From Aequorivita todarodis (GTDB lineage: Bacteria; Bacteroidota; Bacteroidia; Flavobacteriales; Flavobacteriaceae): DNA of 64,000 nucleotides. How positions within the stretch are numbered: position 1 is the stretch's first letter; each line of letters begins with the position of its first letter. The notes beneath the pieces were generated by a model, which saw only the letters and a list, made by a program, of their open reading frames with translations, was not told the origin of the DNA and did no database searches. The stretch spans positions 191,704-255,703 of the forward strand of contig NZ_JAQQTG010000016.1 in assembly GCF_028561335.1 (NCBI RefSeq), read 5' to 3'. Below, in pieces: positions 35,334-45,033 of the stretch. Made by a program: the position numbers and the translations under genes.

Positions 35334-37892
35334 TTGAAGCGCGACCTCACAAAAATATCACTATTTATAGTATTAATCGGTTTGTTTTTTTCCTGTGATG
35401 CTGTAAAGCGTGTGCCAGAGGGAAAATATTTACTTACCGAAAACACCATTTTAGTTGATAGCGTAAAAACGAAAGACGCCGGCGTTTACAGCCAATTAGC
35501 ACAAAAACCCAACCCTACCATCCCGCTCGTTGGTATTCCCTTCGGCCTGCACATTTATAATCTTGCAGACCCACAGCCCGATTCTACCTATTACAAATGG
35601 CTTCATAAAAACCCTAAACGAGAGGAGCGGCTTATTCGTTTTCTTTCAAAAAAACAAGTGGACCAAATAGACAGCAGTTACGTGGGCTTTAACAAATGGC
35701 TTCAAAAATCTGGAGATGCGCCCGTAATCATAAGCGAGCAGCGGATTGAAAAATCCTTGGAGCGGTTGAAGCGCTGGTATGCAAGCTACGGCTATTTTAA
35801 CGATGAAGTGGATTATAAAATAGAGCCCAGCGAAAAGAGGAAAAAAAGAGCCGCAATTACCTATACGGTTAAAAAGCACAAACCCTATTTTGTGGGCGAT
35901 TCCATTGCAGAAAAGATAAGCTCGCCGGTGGTTGATTCCCTGTTTCAAATTACAAAGGCCAACTCGTTCCTTGTTCCAGGGAAGCAATATGCAGCCACAG
36001 ATTTCGTGAACGAAAGGGACCGACTTACTATTTTATTCAGAAATTCCGGGCTTTACCATTTTGAGCAGGATTACGTTGGTTTTGAGGCAGACACCGTGAA
36101 TACGGACCACAAGGCCAATATAACCTACATTATTCCCGACCGAAAAATTACCGAAGGAGATAGCACGCATACCGTTCCTTTTAAGGTCCATACCATAAAT
36201 GAGGTTCGGATTGTTACGGATTATTCATACGAAAATCGAAATAAAAAATTCCAGGATTCATTGAGCTACATGGGTTACAAACTTTTCAGTTATGGCAAGA
36301 TGCGTTTTCGCCCCAAGGCCATTACCTCTGCCGTCTCCATCACTCCCGGGAAAATTTTTAAGGATATTGACCGAACCTTAACCTACAGCCAGTTAAGCGA
36401 TCTGCGAATCTTTAAATATCCAAACATCAGTTATGCCGAAGTAGCTTCAGACACCACCGGAAGGCTGCTGAATTCAACCATTTTGTTGAGCCCCCGCGAT
36501 CGTTTCACCTTGGGGGTAGATTTTGATTCCTATACCTCAACCATTCAGCAATTTGGCATCGGTTTTAGCGGAAGTATGACTTTTAGAAATATTTTTCGAG
36601 GTGCGGAAATTCTCGAAATTTCAGGGCGTGGAAGTTTGGGTTCTTCAAAAGATGCGGCCGATAGTGAAAGCAAATTTTTCAATATATCAGAATTTGGAGG
36701 CGATGTAAAGCTCACATTTCCAAGGATCCTTTTCCCATTAAACACTGAGAAACTTATCCCAAAGTATATGTCGCCTTCCACCAGTATCAGTTTTGGCTAT
36801 AGCGTGCAAAATAATATCGGGCTAGATAGGCAGACTTCCAATGGCATTTTCAACTATAGGTGGAAACCTTCAAAAATACTTACCTATCAAGTAGATTTGC
36901 TCAACCTGCAATTTGTGAGGAATCTGAATCCGGAAAATTACTTCAATGTTTACAAAAGTTCCTATAGTAGGCTCAACGAAATAGCGAAAGACCTGAATTA
37001 TGACTTTAACAATCCCTCCACCGATCCCTCATTGGAGGTTCCTGCTGAAACAGACAAGTTTATTTCTGATGTGCTAACCAGGGAGATCTATGCCAATCCT
37101 GAGACTTTTCAAGAAGTCCTAAGCATTTACGAACGGCAATTGCGACTTAGCGAGAACAACCTTATTTTTGCCTCGAACATAACAATGACAAGGGATACGC
37201 GCGAGAACCTAAACGACAATAATTTTTCGCGTTTACGCATAAAACTGGAATCTGCGGGAAATTTACTTTCAGGCATTTCCAGTCTTGCCGGGCTCACAAA
37301 AAACTCCCAAGGAAATTATGAAATCTTAGGCATTGCATATTCACAATACGCAAAAGTAGAGGCCGAATATATTAAACACTGGGACTTGGACGGAAAAAAC
37401 ATCTTTGCTTTTCGCGCTTTTGGCGGTATTGCAATTCCCTATAGCAATAGCAGCAACATTCCCTTTACGCGAAGCTATTTTGGGGGAGGCACAAACGACA
37501 ACCGTGGCTGGAGAGCCTACGATCTTGGCCCAGGGAGCAGCGGCAGCATTTTGGATTTTAATGATGCAAACTTCAAGCTCGCCTTTAACGCGGAGTACAG
37601 ATATACAATCCTGGGCGATTTAAAAGGAGCTTTTTTCGTTGATGCCGGCAACATTTGGAATGTGTTGGACGATGTTTATTTTCCTTCGTTCAGATTTGAC
37701 GGGATTGAAGATCTAAAGGAAATTGCAGTCGCATCGGGGTTTGGGCTTCGATATGATTTTGGGTTTTTCGTATTTCGTTTTGATATAGGTTTTAAAACCC
37801 ACGATCCCGGAAGACCTGTGGGCGAACGGTGGTTTAAGGACTATAATTTCTCAAATGCTGTTTACAACATAGGTATCAACTATCCCTTCTAA
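35334..37892 (+). CDS. tamL: TamL-type BamA family outer-membrane lipoprotein
   Basis: An 852-residue outer-membrane protein. A lipobox (ISLFIVLIGLFFSC) precedes POTRA-like segments (about residues 30-440) and a BamA-type barrel whose last residues are NAVYNIGINYPF, with the terminal Phe needed for barrel assembly. The barrel loop signature FFVDAGNIW is present. The lipoprotein signal distinguishes TamL from BamA. TamL works with TamB in envelope assembly. The start is TTG at 35334 because the predicted promoter lies at 35305. No tamB gene is in the window. Confidence 0.87.
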   Translation: MKRDLTKISLFIVLIGLFFSCDAVKRVPEGKYLLTENTILVDSVKTKDAGVYSQLAQKPNPTIPLVGIPFGLHIYNLADPQPDSTYYKWLHKNPKREERLIRFLSKKQVDQIDSSYVGFNKWLQKSGDAPVIISEQRIEKSLERLKRWYASYGYFNDEVDYKIEPSEKRKKRAAITYTVKKHKPYFVGDSIAEKISSPVVDSLFQITKANSFLVPGKQYAATDFVNERDRLTILFRNSGLYHFEQDYVGFEADTVNTDHKANITYIIPDRKITEGDSTHTVPFKVHTINEVRIVTDYSYENRNKKFQDSLSYMGYKLFSYGKMRFRPKAITSAVSITPGKIFKDIDRTLTYSQLSDLRIFKYPNISYAEVASDTTGRLLNSTILLSPRDRFTLGVDFDSYTSTIQQFGIGFSGSMTFRNIFRGAEILEISGRGSLGSSKDAADSESKFFNISEFGGDVKLTFPRILFPLNTEKLIPKYMSPSTSISFGYSVQNNIGLDRQTSNGIFNYRWKPSKILTYQVDLLNLQFVRNLNPENYFNVYKSSYSRLNEIAKDLNYDFNNPSTDPSLEVPAETDKFISDVLTREIYANPETFQEVLSIYERQLRLSENNLIFASNITMTRDTRENLNDNNFSRLRIKLESAGNLLSGISSLAGLTKNSQGNYEILGIAYSQYAKVEAEYIKHWDLDGKNIFAFRAFGGIAIPYSNSSNIPFTRSYFGGGTNDNRGWRAYDLGPGSSGSILDFNDANFKLAFNAEYRYTILGDLKGAFFVDAGNIWNVLDDVYFPSFRFDGIEDLKEIAVASGFGLRYDFGFFVFRFDIGFKTHDPGRPVGERWFKDYNFSNAVYNIGINYPF

Positions 37893-37907
37893 ACCATTAA
37901 AATTTGT

Positions 37908-37915
37908 TATTTTTG
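37908..37915 (+). promoter_or_regulatory. -7 element TATTTTTG of fba
   Basis: Exact TAnnTTTG, 66 bases before the aldolase ATG at 37982. Confidence 0.5.
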
Positions 37916-37981
37916 TGTGCTGAATTCGGTTATCGGTTGACAATTGAAACAATTAACGATTAACATTTTACTCCCAATATT

Positions 37982-39055
37982 ATGAGCCATGGAATCAAAC
38001 CCGGAGTAGCCACGGGAAAAGAAGTTCAAAAAATACATCAATACGCCAAGGAAAAAGGTTTTGCAATGCCCGCTGTGAATGTTGTGGGTTCTGATAGCGT
38101 TAATGCCGTTATGGAAACCGCTGCCGCCCTAAACGCGCCCGTAATCATTCAATTTTCAAATGGCGGGGCACATTTCAATGCTGGAAAAGGGCTTTCCAAT
38201 GAAAACGAAAAAGCCGCAATCGCTGGCGGGATAGCTGGTGCAAAACACATTCATGAACTCGCAGAAGTTTATGGAGCTACCGTAATTCTTCACACAGACC
38301 ATTGTGCCAAAAAATTACTTCCGTGGATTGACGGTTTGCTTGATGCAGGTGAAAAATTCTACAAAGAAACCGGAAAACCGCTTTACAGTTCACATATGAT
38401 AGATCTTTCCGAAGAGCCTATTGAAGAAAATATTGAAATCTGCAAACGCTATCTGCAGCGCATGAGCAAAATGGGAATGACCCTCGAAATTGAATTGGGC
38501 ATTACTGGAGGCGAAGAAGACGGTGTGGACAACACAGGGGTTGATTCCTCAAAACTTTACACCCAACCCAAAGAAGTTGCCTATGCTTTCGAAGAGCTTT
38601 CAAAAATAAGCGACCAGTTTACCATTGCTGCTGCCTTTGGAAACGTTCACGGGGTGTACAAGCCGGGGAACGTAAAATTGACGCCTATTATTCTGAAAAA
38701 TTCGCAGGAATATGTCCAGAAAAAATACAATACAGGGCCTAATCCAATCGACTTTGTTTTTCACGGCGGAAGCGGTTCCACGTTGGAAGAGATCCGCGAG
38801 GCAATAAGCTATGGCGTAATAAAGATGAATATTGACACCGATATGCAGTTTGCCTTTACGGAAGGGGTTCGCGATTATATGGTAAACAATCTGGCATATT
38901 TAAAAACCCAGATAGGAAACCCCGAAGGCGACGATCTTCCAAACAAAAAATATTACGATCCAAGAAAATGGCTCCGCGAAGGCGAGATCACTTTCAAGAA
39001 AAGACTTGAACAGGCTTTTGCAGATTTGAACAATGTAAATACGTTAGCGCATTGA
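37982..39055 (+). CDS. fbaA: class II fructose-bisphosphate aldolase
   Basis: A 357-residue zinc aldolase of glycolysis and gluconeogenesis that splits fructose 1,6-bisphosphate into dihydroxyacetone phosphate and glyceraldehyde 3-phosphate. Zinc-ligand motifs are ILHTDHCAKK, AFGNVHGVYKPG and FHGGSGS; EIELGITGGEEDGVDN carries the catalytic and metal residues of the class IIA type. Length fits class IIA. The accD gene follows after 137 bases containing a palindromic repeat, so they need not be cotranscribed. Confidence 0.95.
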   Translation: MSHGIKPGVATGKEVQKIHQYAKEKGFAMPAVNVVGSDSVNAVMETAAALNAPVIIQFSNGGAHFNAGKGLSNENEKAAIAGGIAGAKHIHELAEVYGATVILHTDHCAKKLLPWIDGLLDAGEKFYKETGKPLYSSHMIDLSEEPIEENIEICKRYLQRMSKMGMTLEIELGITGGEEDGVDNTGVDSSKLYTQPKEVAYAFEELSKISDQFTIAAAFGNVHGVYKPGNVKLTPIILKNSQEYVQKKYNTGPNPIDFVFHGGSGSTLEEIREAISYGVIKMNIDTDMQFAFTEGVRDYMVNNLAYLKTQIGNPEGDDLPNKKYYDPRKWLREGEITFKKRLEQAFADLNNVNTLAH

Positions 39056-39061
39056 CCCATT

Positions 39062-39085
39062 GACCCCCTGCCCCTAAAGGGGGAT
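39062..39085 (+). repeat. CCCCTAAAGGGG dispersed palindrome, copy 1
   Basis: cccctgcccctaaaggggga, a short GC-rich palindrome right after the fba stop, in otherwise AT-rich DNA. Related copies are at 60581-60606 and 60649-60673. Confidence 0.75.
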
Positions 39086-39192
39086 AAATTGATAATTATA
39101 AAAAGACAAAAAGATTCTGGCACAATAGCCACAACAGAATTATAGCATCAAAAGCATAAAACAACAAACCATAAACACCAAACTATAAGCTT

Positions 39193-40059
39193 ATGCCTTG
39201 GTTTAAAAGAACAAAAAAGGGAATACAAACCCCAACCGAAGAAAAAAAGGACGTCCCGAGAGGGCTGTGGTACAAATCGCCTACCGGAAAGATAGTTGAC
39301 AGTGAAGAGCTGGAAAAGAATTTTTACGTAAGCCCCGAAGATGGCTACCACGTGCGCATAGGAAGCAAGGAATATTTTGAAATTCTTTTTGACGATAATA
39401 AATTTAAAGAGCTCGATAAAAATCTTTCCTCTCAAGATACTTTAAAATTTGAGGATAAAAAGAAATACACAGACAGGTTAAAGGAGGCCCAGGACAAAAC
39501 CGGCCTTAAAGACGCAATTCGTTGTGCCGTAGGAAAATCCATGGGTGCAGATTTGGTTGTGGCCTGTATGGACTTCAGCTTTATTGGCGGTTCCATGGGA
39601 AGTGTTGTGGGCGAAAAAATTGCACGTGCTGCAGATTATTCCCTTAAAAAGAAAATTCCTTTATTGATTATTTCAAAAAGTGGCGGCGCCCGAATGATGG
39701 AAGCCGCACTCTCGTTGATGCAGCTCGCAAAGACAAGTGTGAAACTCGCCCAGTTGAGCGATGCCGGAATACCTTATATTTCTTTGTGTACAGACCCAAC
39801 AACGGGCGGAACAACCGCCTCGTTCGCAATGCTTGGCGATATAAACATAAGTGAGCCCGGTGCCCTGATCGGTTTTGCAGGACCCCGCGTGGTTCGTGAT
39901 ACCACGGGAAAAGAACTGCCCGAAGGTTTCCAAACAGCAGAATTTGTTTTGGAACACGGTTTCCTCGATTTCATTACCCATCGTCGCGATTTAAAACGCA
40001 AAATAAACCTCTATTTGGATTTGGTTTTAAACAGGCCACTTCGCGAGAAAACCGCATAA
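39193..40059 (+). CDS. accD: acetyl-CoA carboxylase carboxyltransferase subunit beta
   Basis: A 288-residue cytoplasmic subunit that moves the carboxyl group from biotin to acetyl-CoA to make malonyl-CoA. The crotonase-like core is clear ([66 protein letters not shown]). The N-terminal zinc ribbon is degenerate: [11 protein letters not shown] and [10 protein letters not shown] occupy the positions of the four Cys ligands, and none of the four is Cys. In many bacteria this ribbon binds RNA or helps the complex. Partial loss is known in Bacteroidota relatives as I recall; here it is complete. A terminator follows at 40061. Confidence 0.94.
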   Translation: MPWFKRTKKGIQTPTEEKKDVPRGLWYKSPTGKIVDSEELEKNFYVSPEDGYHVRIGSKEYFEILFDDNKFKELDKNLSSQDTLKFEDKKKYTDRLKEAQDKTGLKDAIRCAVGKSMGADLVVACMDFSFIGGSMGSVVGEKIARAADYSLKKKIPLLIISKSGGARMMEAALSLMQLAKTSVKLAQLSDAGIPYISLCTDPTTGGTTASFAMLGDINISEPGALIGFAGPRVVRDTTGKELPEGFQTAEFVLEHGFLDFITHRRDLKRKINLYLDLVLNRPLREKTA

Positions 40060-40090
40060 AAAATGCTGCCCCAAACGGGCAGCATTTTTT
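40058..40090. terminator. bidirectional intrinsic terminator, accD / lipoprotein
   Basis: Stem aaatgctgccc/gggcagcattt (40061-40071, 40077-40087) with A and T runs on both flanks; it serves convergent genes. Confidence 0.94.
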
Positions 40091-40104
40091 ATGGGAAAGG
40101 ACAT

Positions 40105-40935
40105 TCAATGCAATATTATTTCATACTCCACCCCATCAATGGTTAGGATTGCAAGATTGTCGCAAGTGCCGTCACCAAAATCCAACGTGCCGTTATGGCC
40201 GTTTCGGGTAATATCCAGCACCCCGCTCACAAAATAACGGCAGGTGGCTTCGCGGCGCAAGGCTTCCGTAACAATGGCATAGCTTTCAAAACCAGTACTG
40301 AAGTTGATGGTCCTATTGCCCGTTACCAAAAACACATTGTCCATCCAAGTGCCGCTTCCCATGCCCTCGATCCATTCGCGCACTTTGGTTCCGCTTACGT
40401 CAGCAAGGGCGCCACTGGGGAATAGCACATGAAGATTTAGGTGGATTGTGGCCTGCGGATTGCCATTGGCATTGTTGCGTTCCCTAAAAATGGTTCCGCC
40501 GCCCGCAATGCCTTTATCGTTAAACACAAAATTTTCAAACTGATAGGTAATGGTGCGGGTGCCATTTTGTTTGGGACCGTAGGTAAGGTGTATTTTGCCC
40601 GAAACAATATTGCCGTTGGGAAGCTCGCAGCCCAAACCAAAATCGAGGGTAACGAACGTGACTCCATTTTCGGAGGTAATGGTAATGGTAGTACAGTCTG
40701 GAAACAGACTTGCGTTCCTGCCTTCATTCTCCTCAATTTCGGAATAGGCTGTTTCAATCAAGGAAAACGCTCCGTCAGTTGCATTGTCCGCCTCGGTGGC
40801 GTCTTTGGATGCGTTTACCATTTCGCTCTGTGAAACCGTTGGTTCGTTTGCGGTTTCTTCTTTGTTGCAGGCTGTAAATGTGAAAAGTGCCAGCACCATG
40901 CCCACAATTCCTGTGTAAAATACGTTGGTTTTCAT
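40105..40935 (-). CDS. unrecognised lipoprotein, paralogue of the 41049 gene
   Basis: A 276-residue lipoprotein. The ATG at 40935 gives MKTNVFYTGIVGMVLALFTFTAC; eight earlier codons are in frame but add charges before the signal. The mature part has a low-complexity acidic linker and then a beta-rich domain with CTTITITSENGVTFVTLDFG, LPNGNIVSGKIHLTYG and GTLDFGDGTCDN. Three cysteines besides the lipid Cys (CTTI, GLGCELP, CRYF/GTCDN) recur in the paralogue at matching places, suggesting disulfides. I know no function. A terminator at 40058 follows. Confidence 0.7.
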   Translation of the reverse strand: MKTNVFYTGIVGMVLALFTFTACNKEETANEPTVSQSEMVNASKDATEADNATDGAFSLIETAYSEIEENEGRNASLFPDCTTITITSENGVTFVTLDFGLGCELPNGNIVSGKIHLTYGPKQNGTRTITYQFENFVFNDKGIAGGGTIFRERNNANGNPQATIHLNLHVLFPSGALADVSGTKVREWIEGMGSGTWMDNVFLVTGNRTINFSTGFESYAIVTEALRREATCRYFVSGVLDITRNGHNGTLDFGDGTCDNLAILTIDGVEYEIILH

Positions 40936-41000
40936 AATTCTGTTTTTTAAGGGATTCATATTGTTATGACTTCGTTGTATTTCAATAGTTTAATCCAATA

Positions 41001-41024
41001 AAAAAACGGCCCAAGCAGGCCGTT
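41001..41024 (-). terminator. intrinsic terminator of the 41049 lipoprotein gene
   Basis: Stem aacggcc/ggccgtt (41005-41011 and 41018-41024) followed on the minus strand by a T run. Confidence 0.88.
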
Positions 41025-41048
41025 CATTTTAATTCAGAAAAATTTCAA

Positions 41049-41882
41049 TCAATTCATTATAAAAGGATACTCTTGGCCATTATAGATAAATACAGCCCTG
41101 TTATCACATTCGCCGTCGCCAAAATCAATAGCCGCAGTTAACCCATCCTGGGTTACTTCAAGACGGCCATCAACCACAAAAGGGCAGGCGGTTTTATAGA
41201 CAAGTGTCTCGGTCACTTCGCCACTGCGTTCAAATCCATTGGTAAATTCGGTCTGCCAATTTCCCGTTACATGATACACGTTATCAAGCCAAGTACCGGA
41301 ACCAACGCCTTCCACCCATTCGGATATACGGGTTCCATTTCTGGTTCCTGTAACCGTAGTGTTCGGAAAACTTACCGTGATGCTTTCGTTTACGGTAGAT
41401 TGTGGATTATCGTTTTGATTGGCAATTTCATATAAAATACTGCCGCCACCGCTTACGCCATTGCCGTTGATAACAAAATTCTGAAAAGTGTAATTGACCG
41501 TATAAGTTCCAGAAACCAGAGGTCCATATTCCAAAAGAATGCTTCCGGAAACCACATCGCCATTGTTTAAGGTACACGAATCGCCAAAGTCCAATAAAAT
41601 GGTAAACACATTTCCTTGGGTTCCAACAGTTATTTCAGTACAAGATGGAAAAAGTGACTGCTGGGTAATGCCGCGACCCTCGGTTTCGTTTTCCACGAAA
41701 GCCTGTTCTATAATATTGAATGTAGCTTCGGCAACATTGTCCGTTTTGGCAGCTCTCATGGAATTGTCTGAAGAAAAATTAACTTCTTCGGCAGAAGTAT
41801 CTTCATCTTTAGCACAACTTGCAAACAGGAAGATGCCCATGGCAAAAAATGCAACGATTAATCTAAAAGGGATGATTTTCAT
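41049..41882 (-). CDS. unrecognised lipoprotein, paralogue of the 40105 gene
   Basis: A 277-residue lipoprotein (ATG at 41882; FRLIVAFFAMGIFLFASC). It shares the plan of its neighbour along its length: an acidic linker, then CTEITVGTQGNVFTILLDFG, NNGDVVSGSILLEYG, a GVSGGGSILYE strand, SEWVEGVGSGTWLDN and AAIDFGDGECDN. Both end with an IxYNGQEY/IDGVEYEI-type strand. It has its own terminator at 41001, so the two are separately ended tandem duplicates. Surface beta-domain of unknown role. Confidence 0.7.
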   Translation of the reverse strand: MKIIPFRLIVAFFAMGIFLFASCAKDEDTSAEEVNFSSDNSMRAAKTDNVAEATFNIIEQAFVENETEGRGITQQSLFPSCTEITVGTQGNVFTILLDFGDSCTLNNGDVVSGSILLEYGPLVSGTYTVNYTFQNFVINGNGVSGGGSILYEIANQNDNPQSTVNESITVSFPNTTVTGTRNGTRISEWVEGVGSGTWLDNVYHVTGNWQTEFTNGFERSGEVTETLVYKTACPFVVDGRLEVTQDGLTAAIDFGDGECDNRAVFIYNGQEYPFIMN

Positions 41883-41989
41883 AAATATGAGGTTTAGGGG
41901 TTTAGACAAGTATAACGCTGAAAAATGCGAATTCAATATATTTTGGATTAATTTTTATTCGAAACATATCAAATTCAAATTCTGTTTTG

Positions 41990-41998
41990 TACTTTTGC
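41990..41998 (+). promoter_or_regulatory. -7 element TACTTTTGC of rpsO
   Basis: Exact TAnnTTTG followed by C, upstream of the leader hairpin at 42004. Confidence 0.7.
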
Positions 41999-42003
41999 AG
42001 CCT

Positions 42004-42024
42004 TGATTACCAAAATGGTAGTCA
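42004..42024 (+). promoter_or_regulatory. leader hairpin of rpsO, possible S15 autoregulation site
   Basis: An 8-base stem tgattacc/ggtagtca (one T-G pair) with an aaaat loop, sitting at or next to the predicted transcription start. Many bacteria regulate rpsO through S15 binding its own leader; whether this hairpin does so is inference. Confidence 0.45.
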
Positions 42025-42054
42025 GTACATAAAAATCATTTTAACAATATTGGC

Positions 42055-42324
42055 ATGTATTTATCACAAGAAGTAAAAGAAAAAATTTTTGAAAAACACG
42101 GGAAATCAAAGACCGATACCGGTTCTGCAGAAGGACAGATCGCTTTGTTTACGCACCGTATCGAGCATTTAACAAAACACCTTAAAGCAAACCACAAGGA
42201 CTATAACACAGAGCGTTCTTTGGTAATGTTGGTAGGAAAGCGCAGGGCATTGTTGGATTATCTTATGAAAAAGGATATTCTTCGTTACCGTGCTATCGTT
42301 AAGGAACTAGGATTACGTAAGTAA
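42055..42324 (+). CDS. rpsO: 30S ribosomal protein S15
   Basis: An 89-residue ribosomal protein that binds 16S rRNA helices 20-22 early in 30S assembly. Motifs are TGSAEGQIALFTHRIEHLTKHLKANHKDY (HRIEHLTKHL seen) and VGKRRALLDYLMKKD, typical of S15. It lies upstream of pnp, the order found widely in bacteria. Its leader is 50 or so bases with a hairpin. A terminator separates it from pnp. Confidence 0.97.
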   Translation: MYLSQEVKEKIFEKHGKSKTDTGSAEGQIALFTHRIEHLTKHLKANHKDYNTERSLVMLVGKRRALLDYLMKKDILRYRAIVKELGLRK

Positions 42325-42331
42325 TATTTTT

Positions 42332-42355
42332 AAGGGCTCTTACGGGCCCTTTTTC
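42332..42355 (+). terminator. intrinsic terminator of rpsO
   Basis: Stem aagggctc/gggccctt with a ttac loop and a T run, eight bases after the rpsO stop. Confidence 0.9.
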
Positions 42356-42539
42356 AATTTCTGCGCAGGCAGGAACATTTTAGTTTTTTTCTGAAATCGT
42401 TATTGTTTTCAGAACGCATAGAAAAGCTACCCTTAAGTTTTTCATTGGTCAAACCACAACAACACAACAACACGCGACTGATAAACAGTCGTTGACCATT
42501 TTTAACCGTGCGCCGTTGGGCGTACAAAATGAAAAACAA

Positions 42540-44774
42540 ATGATACCTAAAGTATTTAAAGAGGTCATAGACCTTGGTGATGGACGTGAAATTTCCATCG
42601 AAACCGGAAAATTGGCAAAACAGGCCCATGGCTCTGTTGTTGTGCAATCCGGAAAATGTATGCTGCTTTGTACCGTAGTTTCCAACTACCAGCAAAGCGA
42701 TGTTGATTTTATGCCTTTAACGGTAGATTATCGCGAAAAATTTGCTGCCTCCGGCCGTTATCCCGGTGGTTTCTTTAAAAGGGAAGCACGCCCCAGCGAT
42801 GGTGAAGTGCTTACTATGCGATTGGCAGACCGCGTATTGCGACCCTTGTTCCCAAAGGATTACCACGCAGAAACACAGGTAATGATCCAATTGATGAGCC
42901 ATGATGACGACGTTATGCCCGATGCCATGGCTGGTTTGGCTGCTTCGGCTGCCATACAATTGTCTGACATCCCTTTTGAGTGTGCCATTTCCGAAGCACG
43001 CGTTGGAAGAGTCAATGGTCAATTCGTCATCAATCCTTCACGAACACAATTAGCCGAGTCAGACATCGATATGATAATTGGAGCCTCTGCCGATTCCGTA
43101 ATGATGGTTGAAGGCGAGATGAAGGAAATTTCAGAAGAAGAAATGGTCGAGGCCATTAAATTTGCCCACGAGCATATTAAAAAACAGTGCGAAGCACAAC
43201 TTAGATTGGCGGAAGCAGTAGGCAGAAAGGAAGTACGCGAGTACGACGGCGAACGTGAAGACGAGACCCTGGAAAAGAAAGTATATGATATGGCCTATGA
43301 CGAAGTATATGCCGTAGCCAAAGCTGGATCATCAAAACACGAAAGATCAAATGCTTTTGATAAAATCAAGGAAGAAATAAAAGCAACTTTTTCTGAAGAG
43401 GAGCTGGAAGACTTTGGCGATTTAATTTCACGATATTACCGCAAGGCTGAAAAAGCTGCCGTTCGCGACCTTACGCTGAATGAAGGTATGCGTTTGGACG
43501 GAAGAAAAACAGATGAAATACGCCCCATTTGGTGCGAGATTGATTATTTGCCTTCTACCCACGGGTCTGCAATTTTCACACGCGGGGAAACGCAAGCATT
43601 GGCCACCGTAACGTTGGGAACTTCCCGTGAGGCAAATCAAATTGATATGCCATCTTATGAAGGCGAAGAGACTTTCTACCTTCACTACAACTTCCCTCCT
43701 TTCTCAACAGGTGAGGCCCGCCCAATCCGCGGTACTTCGCGTAGGGAGATCGGCCACGGAAACTTGGCGCAACGTGCGTTAAAAGGAATGATTCCCACAG
43801 ATTGCCCCTACACCGTTCGTGTAGTTGCAGAAGTATTGGAATCTAACGGTTCTTCTTCTATGGCAACCGTTTGTAGTGGAACCATGGCGCTGATGGATGC
43901 AGGGGTTCAATTGAAGAAGCCGGTTTCCGGTATTGCGATGGGATTGATTTCCGATGGCGAAACTGGAAAATACGCTGTGCTTTCCGATATTCTGGGCGAT
44001 GAGGATCATTTGGGCGATATGGACTTTAAAGTAACCGGAACCGCAGACGGAATAACCGCGTGCCAGATGGATATTAAAGTGAAAGGTCTTTCCTATGAAA
44101 TTTTGGTGAATGCTTTGAAACAAGCTTCCGCAGGACGTTTGCACATACTTGATAAATTGATCGAGACCATTGCAAAACCAAACCCAGACGTGAAGCCACA
44201 CGCTCCAAAAATGGTTACCGTTACCATTCCAAACGAATATATCGGTGCATTGATCGGACCTGGCGGAAAAGTTATCCAAGAGCTTCAGAAAGCTACCAAA
44301 ACTACCATTGTTATCAACGAAGATCCCGTTACCGAAGAAGGTATCGTGGAAATTCTCGGAACCAGCCAGGAAGGGATTGACAAGGTATTGGCGAAGATAG
44401 ATTCGCTTACCTTCAAGCCTGAGGTAGGAAGCATTTATGAAGTAAAAGTTATAAAGATGCTCGATTTTGGCGCAGTAGTGGAATATACCGAGGCACCCGG
44501 AAACGAGATTTTGCTGCACGTTTCAGAACTTGCCTGGGAACGCACCGAAAACGTTAGCGACGTGGTAAACATGGGCGACGTTTTTGATGTGAAATATATG
44601 GGCATTGACCCACGCACCAAGAAAGAAAGAGTATCCCGCAAAGCGATCCTTCCAAAACCGGAAGGTTACAAAGAACGCCCACCACGCGACGATAACCGTA
44701 GCGGCGGACGCGATAATCGGGGACGCGACAACCGTGGCCGCGACAATCGCGATAGAGACCGAAAGAGGGATTAA
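42540..44774 (+). CDS. pnp: polyribonucleotide nucleotidyltransferase (PNPase)
   Basis: A 744-residue 3'-5' phosphorolytic exoribonuclease, part of RNA decay. The start is ATG at 42540 ([18 protein letters not shown]), the usual start in this phylum; the longer frame reaches into the leader. Two RNase PH domains are visible ([15 protein letters not shown] and [19 protein letters not shown]). A KH domain follows ([20 protein letters not shown]), then S1 ([20 protein letters not shown]). The tail is Arg/Asp/Gly-rich ([20 protein letters not shown]), a feature of the flavobacterial protein that may bind RNA. A terminator follows. Confidence 0.95.
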   Translation: MIPKVFKEVIDLGDGREISIETGKLAKQAHGSVVVQSGKCMLLCTVVSNYQQSDVDFMPLTVDYREKFAASGRYPGGFFKREARPSDGEVLTMRLADRVLRPLFPKDYHAETQVMIQLMSHDDDVMPDAMAGLAASAAIQLSDIPFECAISEARVGRVNGQFVINPSRTQLAESDIDMIIGASADSVMMVEGEMKEISEEEMVEAIKFAHEHIKKQCEAQLRLAEAVGRKEVREYDGEREDETLEKKVYDMAYDEVYAVAKAGSSKHERSNAFDKIKEEIKATFSEEELEDFGDLISRYYRKAEKAAVRDLTLNEGMRLDGRKTDEIRPIWCEIDYLPSTHGSAIFTRGETQALATVTLGTSREANQIDMPSYEGEETFYLHYNFPPFSTGEARPIRGTSRREIGHGNLAQRALKGMIPTDCPYTVRVVAEVLESNGSSSMATVCSGTMALMDAGVQLKKPVSGIAMGLISDGETGKYAVLSDILGDEDHLGDMDFKVTGTADGITACQMDIKVKGLSYEILVNALKQASAGRLHILDKLIETIAKPNPDVKPHAPKMVTVTIPNEYIGALIGPGGKVIQELQKATKTTIVINEDPVTEEGIVEILGTSQEGIDKVLAKIDSLTFKPEVGSIYEVKVIKMLDFGAVVEYTEAPGNEILLHVSELAWERTENVSDVVNMGDVFDVKYMGIDPRTKKERVSRKAILPKPEGYKERPPRDDNRSGGRDNRGRDNRGRDNRDRDRKRD

Positions 44775-44823
44775 TTTTTTTAATTCAGAATCCTGAATTC
44801 AGAATTATAAATTTTGAATTTTC

Positions 44824-44867
44824 AAAAACGCCTTCAGTCCCGAAACTTCGGGAGAGGGCGTTTTTTA
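44824..44867 (+). terminator. intrinsic terminator of pnp
   Basis: Outer stem aaaaacgcc/ggcgttttt encloses a smaller hairpin (tcccgaa/ttcggga); a T run follows. Confidence 0.88.
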
Positions 44868-45033
44868 TTGGAAAAAGGATTTTGAAAAGCCTTGCAAGAA
44901 ATAGTCAGCTCCTTGGATAATGATCTAAAAAATTTATCTTTACGGAATAACGGCAACAAAAAGATTGACTTATCCCAATCTATTTAGGAGATCGGGGCAA
45001 CAAATGGCACGTTAAAGAATCTTGGCAAGCATC

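Noticed and set aside
43779-44519. A 246-codon frame antisense to pnp
   Set aside because: Long open frames antisense to conserved genes are common here; no homology pattern or promoter supports it.
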